A stretch of DNA of 45,095 nt, from positions 1 to 45,095 of the forward strand of contig JBCBST010000010.1 of assembly GCA_039819115.1 (NCBI GenBank), given 5' to 3'. The DNA comes from JBCBST01 sp039819115 (GTDB lineage Bacteria > Bacteroidota > Rhodothermia > Balneolales > Balneolaceae). Below the pieces are notes generated by a model. The model saw only the letters and a program-made list of their open reading frames with translations, searched no databases and was not told the origin of the DNA. The translations under genes and the position numbers were made by a program. Numbering within the stretch: the first letter of the stretch is position 1; the number at the start of each line of letters is the position of its first letter. Shown piece after piece: positions 8,240 to 14,738 of this stretch.

Positions 8240-9193
8240 ATGCAGTATTTAGATTTTGAAAAACCTATTGTAGAACTGGAAGAAAAAATTGAGGAGCTGA
8301 AAAGCCTTTCTACAGTAAGTGATGGTGTTTTAAATGCAGAAATTGACAGTCTTGAACAAAAGGTAGAAGCGCTTAGAGCTTCTATATTCTCTAATCTGAC
8401 CCGGTGGCAGCGGGTACAATTAGCCCGCCATCCTGAACGTCCGTATTCTCTTGATTACATCTACAAGCTGGTTGATAATTTTGTGGAACTGCATGGCGAT
8501 CGCTACCATGCCGATGATAAAGCGATTGTGGGAGGAATAGGGACGTTTGAAAATGAAACAGTTATGGTGATCGGTCACCAAAAGGGAAGGGATACAAACA
8601 GCCGCAAATACCGGAACTTTGGTATGGCCAATCCGGAAGGGTATCGTAAGGCATATCGATTAATGGAGCTGGCCGAAAAGTTTAACATTCCCGTGATTAC
8701 CCTTCTGGATACGCCGGGAGCGTTTCCCGGGCTGGAAGCCGAAGAAAGAGGGCAGGCCGAGGCTATTGCCAAAAATTTAAAGCTGATGGCTACCTTAAAG
8801 GTGCCCATTATCACGGTTGTAATTGGTGAGGGTGCCAGCGGTGGGGCAATCGGCATTGGAATGGGGAATGAGGTATACATGATGGAGAATACCTGGTATT
8901 CGGTTATCTCGCCAGAATCATGCTCGTCCATTCTCTGGAAAACCTGGGACTATAAAGAACAGGCTGCAGAAGCACTAAAACTTACGGCAGAAGACTTGAA
9001 AGAACTCGATATAATTGACGGGGTGATACCTGAGCCTGTTGGAGGGGCTCATCGTAATCATACAGAGGCAGCCTCAGCGCTGAAGCAACAGCTGGGCAAA
9101 AGCCTTAAAAAGCTAAAGCGGTTAAAACCGGAAACGCTGGTTAATAAGCGGATCGAAAAATACTCCAGAATGGGTGCCTGGGTGAATGCCTGA
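8240..9193 (+). CDS. accA: Acetyl-CoA carboxylase carboxyltransferase subunit alpha
   Basis: The 317-aa protein is the alpha subunit of the carboxyltransferase half of acetyl-CoA carboxylase, which makes malonyl-CoA for fatty-acid synthesis together with AccD (not in this window). The N-terminal helical segment (DFEKPIVELEEKIEELK) is typical of AccA. The crotonase-fold core carries ITLLDTPGAFPGLEAEERGQ and GEGASGGAIGIGMGNEVYM, which form the oxyanion and CoA-binding region. The length matches the family. The TGA stop overlaps the ATG of the next gene by one base (TGATG), so translation is probably coupled. It opens the lipid-related operon that runs to 14684. Confidence 0.97.
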   Translation: MQYLDFEKPIVELEEKIEELKSLSTVSDGVLNAEIDSLEQKVEALRASIFSNLTRWQRVQLARHPERPYSLDYIYKLVDNFVELHGDRYHADDKAIVGGIGTFENETVMVIGHQKGRDTNSRKYRNFGMANPEGYRKAYRLMELAEKFNIPVITLLDTPGAFPGLEAEERGQAEAIAKNLKLMATLKVPIITVVIGEGASGGAIGIGMGNEVYMMENTWYSVISPESCSSILWKTWDYKEQAAEALKLTAEDLKELDIIDGVIPEPVGGAHRNHTEAASALKQQLGKSLKKLKRLKPETLVNKRIEKYSRMGAWVNA

Positions 9194-9636
9194 TGGCTCT
9201 GCAATTCCCGGATAAAACCCCGCTCTTTTCCTACACACACAAGCTGCGAAGCAGGTATGGGGAGACTGACCAAATGGGGTATGTGTATCACGGACGGTTC
9301 CTGGAATATTTCGAGGTGGCGCGTACAGAAATGATCCGGTCTGCAGGTGTTACCTACCGGGAGTTAGAAGCTTCAGGAGTTATGCTTCCTGTTATTGATG
9401 CCCAGTTGGAGTTTAAAGTTCCGGTAGAGTATGATGAAGAAATGGAAATCCGGGTGCTTTTATTTGATCAGCCCGGTGTTCGCCTGATTACCTATTATCA
9501 AGTGTATACCCCGCGATTTGAACAGCCTAATGTGAGAGGCAGAGTTACCCTCTGTTTTATGGATAGTGAGCATAGAAGACCTATTCGTGCTCCGGAAGCA
9601 TTTATGAAACAATTTGTCCGTGGGTTATCCGAATGA
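9193..9636 (+). CDS. Acyl-CoA thioesterase, YbgC/4HBT hotdog family
   Basis: A 147-aa single hotdog-fold protein. The family signature YGETDQMGYVYHGRFLEYF is present with the catalytic Asp in TDQMG, followed by ARTEMIRSAG. Proteins of this family hydrolyse short or medium acyl-CoA thioesters in the cytoplasm; in E. coli YbgC is linked to the Tol-Pal cluster. Here the neighbour is accA, which fits a role in acyl-CoA or fatty-acid balance. The ATG overlaps the accA stop by one base and the TGA overlaps the next gene by four bases, so it lies inside a tightly coupled operon. The true substrate is unknown. Confidence 0.9.
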   Translation: MALQFPDKTPLFSYTHKLRSRYGETDQMGYVYHGRFLEYFEVARTEMIRSAGVTYRELEASGVMLPVIDAQLEFKVPVEYDEEMEIRVLLFDQPGVRLITYYQVYTPRFEQPNVRGRVTLCFMDSEHRRPIRAPEAFMKQFVRGLSE

Positions 9637-10109
9637 ACTCGGTTTCTGTACAACAAAGCCGGTTATTCTTTGCTCTTGGTATAACCAGTTTGGTGTTATG
9701 GATTCTGAGTTTTGGCCCCGGACTGTTTCAGTTAAGTTCAGAATCCGGGATAAGGTCTATCCAACACCATCTGTTTAGTTGGTTATGCCATCAGGATCCG
9801 GAACGAACTATACATTTCCATGACCATCCTATGGCAGTATGCGCCCGTTGTTTCGGCATTTATACCGGCTTTTTTGTTGGTCTACTGATGTTACCTGTGG
9901 CCTCCTTTTGGTTGAAATACCGGTTTAAGCATCGTCTTGCACTTTTAATAATCGTAATTTGTTTACATTTTGTAGATGTAACCGGAAACTATTTGGGCTG
10001 GTGGACGAACACGTTCGCCTCAAGATGGATACTTGGTTTCGTATTCGGTACGGCTTGTATTGCACTCTTACAAAACGAATTTTTTAAAAAACACGGAGAT
10101 ATACTATGA
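9633..10109 (+). CDS. DUF2085 family integral membrane protein
   Basis: The 158-aa protein has about four membrane segments and the DUF2085 hallmark: a His/Cys-rich stretch (WLCHQDPERTIHFHDHP) followed by CARCFGIYTGFFVG. Conserved His and Cys residues suggest metal or cofactor binding, but the family has no assigned function. It overlaps its upstream and downstream neighbours by four bases each (ATGA), which places it firmly in the accA-cdsA operon. The C-terminus ends in a Lys-rich cytoplasmic tail (FFKKHGDIL). Confidence 0.85.
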   Translation: MNSVSVQQSRLFFALGITSLVLWILSFGPGLFQLSSESGIRSIQHHLFSWLCHQDPERTIHFHDHPMAVCARCFGIYTGFFVGLLMLPVASFWLKYRFKHRLALLIIVICLHFVDVTGNYLGWWTNTFASRWILGFVFGTACIALLQNEFFKKHGDIL

Positions 10110-10657
10110 CGGATTCTAACGCATTACCCAACTACTGGCCATCGGTACTTATTGCAAGTCTGATCACCGGTCTTATTATTTCTGCTCTTGGAATAGCATC
10201 GGGTTACCTGACAATAGCTTCTGAGCCAGCTGGCAGCTCGTTTAACGCCAGTTCATCGGTAGGTATTCTGGCTTGTTTACTGGGAGCCATTGCCGGGGTA
10301 ATTGTAAACTGGCATTATGCCAAAGAGCACCAGATTACCTATAAAATAGGAAAAGGTGCATTGCTTGGTTTTTTGGCAGGTTTGTTTGCCGTTATCATTT
10401 CCACCGTTGTTAGTCTGGTCTGGACAGAACTGATCGATGCGAACTATAACCAGGCACTGTACGACTGGCAAATGGCCAATATTGATGCACAAAATGTTCC
10501 GGAAGAAACGAAGGAGATGTCTCGTAATTTTGTTCCAAAACCCGGCTCACCAATAGCTCTGGCAACCCAATTCGGTGTCGGAATTCTGGGACTGGGAATT
10601 ATGAACGTCATTTCCGGAATTATAGGTGCTAAAATATTTGCATCCGAAAAAGACTAA
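10106..10657 (+). CDS. DUF4199 family membrane protein
   Basis: The 183-aa protein has four predicted membrane segments: near the N-terminus, about 50-70, about 85-105, and near the C-terminus. The pattern matches DUF4199 of Bacteroidota-type bacteria: a G-rich second pair of helices (KIGKGALLGFLAGLFAVIIS), then an amphipathic loop and a final GVGILGLGIMNVISGIIGA helix. The function is unknown. It overlaps the DUF2085 gene by four bases and is followed after 6 nt by the CPBP protease gene. Family assignment is by pattern only. Confidence 0.7.
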   Translation: MTDSNALPNYWPSVLIASLITGLIISALGIASGYLTIASEPAGSSFNASSSVGILACLLGAIAGVIVNWHYAKEHQITYKIGKGALLGFLAGLFAVIISTVVSLVWTELIDANYNQALYDWQMANIDAQNVPEETKEMSRNFVPKPGSPIALATQFGVGILGLGIMNVISGIIGAKIFASEKD

Positions 10658-10663
10658 TAAGAT

Positions 10664-11641
10664 ATGACCCAGGACGAACAATCTGCATTAAACGTATCCT
10701 TAACTCCGGATAATATCTCCGGAGTTGAACCTCCTCAATCCTGGATTGCAAAAAATGGCTTTCCATACTGGTTGTTGGCTACTGCCTGGATTGGTATAGT
10801 GTTCGTCATGTTTAATATCGTTGGCGGGATCGTGATGGCTGTTCTTGCAGCGTTCACGGTAGACGATCCGTCCAACATGGAACTCTTACTTGCCGCCATG
10901 CAAGAAAATCTGGACGTCATGTTCATTGGAAATACGTCCGGGCAAATCGTTTCTATGGCACTGGCCACTTTTATCGTGGTGCTGCTTACTTCTGTTAGGG
11001 GGCAACGAAATCTATACTTACGTTTCCAGCTCCCTCCCAGAGTCCTGCTTTACATAGGAGCCTCTCTCCTCCTGTTTCTGGTTGGGCAACCCCTGGTTCA
11101 ATTTGCCGGATGGCTGAATTCGTTTGTACCTGTACCGGAATTCATGCGTGAACTCACCGATCAGATGGTGGAAATGATGACCCGGTTCCTGACTTCCGAC
11201 ACTTCGGTGTTTGTGGCGCTATTCCATATTGCATTGGTACCAGCCGTTTGTGAGGAACTATTATTTCGTGGCTTCTTCATGCGATCACTAGAAAAGTCAA
11301 CCAATGTTTGGCTGGCTCTTGTTATTTCAAGTGCGGTATTCTCCTTGTTTCACTTGGATATAAGCGGGCTTCTTCCGCGGTTTTTGCTGGGACTGTTTTT
11401 GGGGTATATCACCTTAAAATCGAATAGCATTATCCCGGCAATGGTCGGGCATTTCACGAATAATGCGCTGTACGTGATTTTGGCGAAATCGTATCCTGAG
11501 CTGGCCAGCCAGGAATCACTTCCCGATGTTACCGCCACAAATATACTTATTCTGATTGGCGGAATAGCAGCTACGGCCGGAGTTATCTATTTCATGCACT
11601 TAAACCGCATTCGCGAAGAGGAGACAGAGATTGTTCACTGA
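10664..11641 (+). CDS. CPBP family intramembrane glutamic endopeptidase
   Basis: The 325-aa polytopic membrane protein carries the three CPBP (Abi/Rce1-like) motifs: EELLFRGFFMRSLE with the catalytic Glu pair and Arg, SLFHLD with a conserved His, and HFTNNALY with the last His/Asn. Rce1-type members cleave prenylated proteins in eukaryotes, while bacterial members have roles from bacteriocin immunity to membrane-protein processing; the substrate here is not known. The N-terminus (about 1-30) is hydrophilic and cytoplasmic. It lies between DUF4199 and DUF2007 genes and overlaps the latter by 11 nt. Confidence 0.92.
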   Translation: MTQDEQSALNVSLTPDNISGVEPPQSWIAKNGFPYWLLATAWIGIVFVMFNIVGGIVMAVLAAFTVDDPSNMELLLAAMQENLDVMFIGNTSGQIVSMALATFIVVLLTSVRGQRNLYLRFQLPPRVLLYIGASLLLFLVGQPLVQFAGWLNSFVPVPEFMRELTDQMVEMMTRFLTSDTSVFVALFHIALVPAVCEELLFRGFFMRSLEKSTNVWLALVISSAVFSLFHLDISGLLPRFLLGLFLGYITLKSNSIIPAMVGHFTNNALYVILAKSYPELASQESLPDVTATNILILIGGIAATAGVIYFMHLNRIREEETEIVH

Positions 11642-11885
11642 TCCTAAACCTGATAAGGTGGACGACTGGGTATGCGTGTTTGAAACAGGATCGGATATTG
11701 AAGCCAATATGGCTAAAAGCTATTTGAACAACCTGCAGATCCCATCCAACATATTATCGAAAAGAGACAGTGCGTATAGCCTGAATGTGGGTGATATGGC
11801 ACTCATTTTTTTGTATGTGCCGAATGAGTATGAAAAAAAGGCAAGAGAGGCTCTTTCCAATCTGGATGAGGATACACAGGATTGA
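11631..11885 (+). CDS. DUF2007 family small protein (putative signal-transducing protein)
   Basis: The 84-aa soluble protein has the DUF2007 pattern: a short beta strand with WVCVFETGSDIEANMAKSYL, then LQIPSNILSKRDSAY and a C-terminal VPNEYEKKAREAL helix. The family has a small ferredoxin-like GlnB-like fold and no confirmed role. The start is a TTG inside the 3' end of the CPBP gene (11-nt overlap); no in-frame ATG lies before the conserved WVCVF strand, so TTG is the best choice. The stop overlaps cdsA by four bases. Confidence 0.75.
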   Translation: MFTDPKPDKVDDWVCVFETGSDIEANMAKSYLNNLQIPSNILSKRDSAYSLNVGDMALIFLYVPNEYEKKAREALSNLDEDTQD

Positions 11886-12703
11886 GTAACCTGGCTACAA
11901 GAATATCTTTTGCAATTCCGGCAGCCGTATTGTTTGTCTGGATGAACTGGTTGGGTGGATGGTACTTTAATGTGTTTGTTATCCTTATCGGGTTGTTCAT
12001 CCAGCATGAAATCATCCAGATTATGTCCCGGGCCGCACAGCCTTCCGATCCTTTATTCCCATTTTCCTTAGGGCTGTGGATTATGCTATTCCCAGCGTTA
12101 CCCTTCGCGTTAGAAATCGGACTTGGCATCTTGATACTCTTCATCGCTATCCAAACGTTTAACGCATCCGATACGGACCTAAAACAATTATCCAGTACGT
12201 TTTTTGTTTCTGTATATGCTCCTATCGGTTTGGTAAGCCTGATGTTGATTCGAAGTTGGGGTACTTCTGAACAAGGCTTTTTTCTGACGATGTTGGTGGT
12301 CTTGATGGTGTGGGGAAGTGATGTATTCGCTTATTTCGGCGGAAAAGCATTTGGGAAACATCCGTTGGCACCATCAATAAGCCCGAATAAAACGGTTGAA
12401 GGATTCGTATCCGGATACGTTGGATGCTTAATGGCTATTCTTGTTATGGCGTATGCCACACCTTTAACCCCGCCTCTTAGTATGATCATGATGCTGCCTC
12501 TTGCGGTTCTGGTGGGCACATTTGGCCCTATAGGTGATTTGTTTGAAAGTAAACTGAAACGTAGAGCCGGAGTTAAAGACTCATCTACACTGCTGCCGGG
12601 GCATGGTGGTTTTTTTGACCGGTTTGATGCCCTGATTCTGGCCGCTCCTGCTGCCTTCGCCTATTTGCAAGTCATGAAAGGATTGGGATATGTCCGGTTT
12701 TGA
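11882..12703 (+). CDS. cdsA: Phosphatidate cytidylyltransferase
   Basis: The 273-aa membrane enzyme makes CDP-diacylglycerol from CTP and phosphatidic acid, the branch point of phospholipid synthesis. About seven membrane helices are seen. The C-terminal signature is complete: SPNKTVEGFVSG, GPIGDLFESKLKRRAGVKDS and LLPGHGGFFDRFDAL, which includes the metal-binding Asp residues. The start is TTG, overlapping the DUF2007 stop; the first transmembrane helix begins about residue 8, so the next ATG (residue 21) would cut into it. The 3' end overlaps the epimerase gene by 14 nt. Confidence 0.95.
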   Translation: MSNLATRISFAIPAAVLFVWMNWLGGWYFNVFVILIGLFIQHEIIQIMSRAAQPSDPLFPFSLGLWIMLFPALPFALEIGLGILILFIAIQTFNASDTDLKQLSSTFFVSVYAPIGLVSLMLIRSWGTSEQGFFLTMLVVLMVWGSDVFAYFGGKAFGKHPLAPSISPNKTVEGFVSGYVGCLMAILVMAYATPLTPPLSMIMMLPLAVLVGTFGPIGDLFESKLKRRAGVKDSSTLLPGHGGFFDRFDALILAAPAAFAYLQVMKGLGYVRF

Positions 12704-13745
12704 AGGAAGCTGGAATAGAATCAACCTTTCTCTCAAAGATGTATTTACGATAGCAAGAGGTTCAAAAAAAACCGCGGCTAATGTGTTTCTGACATTGAAA
12801 AAGGACGGTGTTACCGGGAATGGGGAAGCGGCTCCAAATACCCGGTACGGGGAATCTCCTGAATTGGTCGAGCGCTTTATGGAAGCGTTCCACTTTCCGG
12901 TACTTGATGATGTGCGCAGCATTGATGAACTACCCGGAATTATAAAGTATGAATCGGAGCGCATAAGAAAAGAAACAGGATTGGCTATACCGAAGTCGGG
13001 AACTGTAGCCATCGAAATGGCCTGGCTCGATTGGTATGGACATCACCACAAGAAGCGGGTTATTGATCTGTTGGGGTATACAAAAACGGAGACGCCCGTA
13101 ACCTCATTTACTATTGGTCTGGACACGCCCCAAAACATGCAGGCTAAAATCAGGGCATCGAGTCACTATCCGATTTATAAAATCAAGTTAGGCACCGAAC
13201 ATGATCATGAGATTATTTCATCAGTACGACAGGTAACGTACAAGCCCCTTCGTGTTGATGCCAATGAGGGTTGGACAACAATCGATCAGGCAAAAAGGGA
13301 AATCGAATATTTGTATGAACATGGTGTGGAGCTGGTTGAACAGCCTATGCCTGCTGCGCAATACGATGCCTTAAAGATGCTCAAGAACTGGTCACCAGTA
13401 CCATTAATGGCTGATGAAAGCTTTACTGGTATGGAACCATTATCCGACATGGCGGATCAATTTCATGTAGTTAACATCAAATTGATGAAAATGGGGAGCA
13501 TTCTCCAGACACAAGAAGTGATAAACGAGGCGCATTCTATGGGTCTTGAAGTTATGATAGGTTGCATGATCGAGAGCACGCTTGCAATATCGGCAGGTGC
13601 CGTTATCGCACTTGATTGTACATATTGCGATCTGGATGGTAACCTTCTTATTGAACCTGATCCTTATCAGGGGCTTTCTCTTTCACCTTCTGCTCGTATC
13701 TCACTTTCTCAAAAAAACGGATTTGGCGTGGAAGTAAGGAATTGA
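12690..13745 (+). CDS. Dipeptide epimerase (L-Ala-D/L-Glu epimerase-like), enolase superfamily
   Basis: The 351-aa protein is a muconate-lactonizing-enzyme-type member of the enolase superfamily. All active-site residues are visible: the KxK base pair at 164 and 166 (YKIKLG), metal ligands Asp190 (RVDANEGW), Glu217 (LVEQPMP) and Asp242 (MADESF), and the opposite base Lys264 (NIKLMKMG). A DxD motif (CDLDGN, Asp314 and Asp316) fits dipeptide epimerases, where it holds the substrate amino group. In known cases the enzyme epimerises L-Ala-D-Glu from murein turnover, so peptide recycling is the likely role; the real dipeptide specificity is open. It overlaps cdsA by 14 nt. Confidence 0.88.
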   Translation: MSGFEGSWNRINLSLKDVFTIARGSKKTAANVFLTLKKDGVTGNGEAAPNTRYGESPELVERFMEAFHFPVLDDVRSIDELPGIIKYESERIRKETGLAIPKSGTVAIEMAWLDWYGHHHKKRVIDLLGYTKTETPVTSFTIGLDTPQNMQAKIRASSHYPIYKIKLGTEHDHEIISSVRQVTYKPLRVDANEGWTTIDQAKREIEYLYEHGVELVEQPMPAAQYDALKMLKNWSPVPLMADESFTGMEPLSDMADQFHVVNIKLMKMGSILQTQEVINEAHSMGLEVMIGCMIESTLAISAGAVIALDCTYCDLDGNLLIEPDPYQGLSLSPSARISLSQKNGFGVEVRN

Positions 13746-13781
13746 TTTAAGCTCATAATCCTTTTAGTCTAAAAAAAGACT

Positions 13782-14684
13782 ATGATCATACTCATCACCG
13801 GCGGTACCGGATTTATAGGAAACGAACTGCGACAGAATCTCCTTCAACAGGGCCATAACCTGATCATTGTAACCCGATCACCAAAAAAGTATAGCGATGA
13901 ACATGCTTCGAATCAGCGGTTCATTTCCTGGGATGACGATTTGGGTTCTGTTATGGAAGAAACGGATGCCGTGATCAATCTTGCAGGATCACCTATTTTT
14001 GGTGAACGTTGGAATAGTGCAGTAAAACAAGATATTTACGATTCCCGAATCCAGGCAACCCGAGCAATCGTTACCGCTATTGAAAAAGCCGAGTCAAAGC
14101 CTGAGGTACTGGTTTCTGCTTCCGGTTCTGGTATTTATGGAAGTCAGGCGGATACTATTTTAGATGAATCGAAACCGGCAGCTGACGACTTCCTTGCAAC
14201 AGTATGTGTAGACTGGGAAGCGGAAGCCAAAAAAGCGGAAGCCTTCGGAGTTCGTGTTGCTATAGCCCGGATTGGAATTGTGTTGGAAAAAAATGGTGGT
14301 GCGCTGGAAAAAATGATACCACCCTTCCAGTTATTTGCGGGTGGTCCGGTTGGTAATGGAAAGCAATATATGAGCTGGGTTCATCGGGAGGATATTTGTA
14401 ATGCCTTGATTTACCCCATAGAACAAAAAGAGCTGAGTGGTGCGTACAATATTTGCTCGCCCAATCCATCAACCATGAATGAGTTCGCGAAAACGCTGGG
14501 CTCCATCATGAATCGCCCATCTATATTCAGGGTTCCGGTATTTGTTTTGAACGTAATGTATGGAGAAGCGGCTCAACCGATAACGGATTCTATTCGCATG
14601 CAGCCAAAGGCGCTACAAGTTACCGGGTTTGAGTTCAGGTATGAAGAACTGGAAGAAGCCCTTGCCGATATCTTTGAACACTGA
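13782..14684 (+). CDS. TIGR01777 family NAD(P)-dependent epimerase-like protein (SDR39U1 type)
   Basis: The 300-aa protein has an N-terminal GGTGFIG nucleotide-binding loop and the TIGR01777 features VINLAGSPIFGERWN, SGSGIYGS, PPFQLFAGGPVGNGKQ, and a C-terminal DUF1731-like end (RVPVFVLNVMYGEAA, then a PKALQVTGFEFRYEELEEAL segment). It belongs to the atypical short-chain dehydrogenases, with no established substrate. It is the last gene of the accA operon, 36 nt after the epimerase gene. A 5-bp hairpin (AGTCT, 13766-13770, with AGACT, 13777-13781) abuts the ATG and may affect translation. A strong terminator follows the stop. Confidence 0.9.
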   Translation: MIILITGGTGFIGNELRQNLLQQGHNLIIVTRSPKKYSDEHASNQRFISWDDDLGSVMEETDAVINLAGSPIFGERWNSAVKQDIYDSRIQATRAIVTAIEKAESKPEVLVSASGSGIYGSQADTILDESKPAADDFLATVCVDWEAEAKKAEAFGVRVAIARIGIVLEKNGGALEKMIPPFQLFAGGPVGNGKQYMSWVHREDICNALIYPIEQKELSGAYNICSPNPSTMNEFAKTLGSIMNRPSIFRVPVFVLNVMYGEAAQPITDSIRMQPKALQVTGFEFRYEELEEALADIFEH

Positions 14685-14685
14685 G

Positions 14686-14720
14686 ATTCCAGCTTTCTTT
14701 TTTGGAAAGTAAGCTGGAAT
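14686..14720. terminator. Bidirectional terminator between convergent genes
   Basis: A perfect 10-bp stem, ATTCCAGCTT (14686-14695) with AAGCTGGAAT (14711-14720), can extend inward with CTTT/AAAG pairs. It starts 1 nt after the TGA of the TIGR01777 gene and 19 nt beyond the stop of the convergent lipoprotein gene. There is no long U-run outside the stem, although the loop is T-rich, so it may act in both directions with moderate strength. Confidence 0.65.
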
Positions 14721-14738
14721 AGACCTATTGTATAGGAG

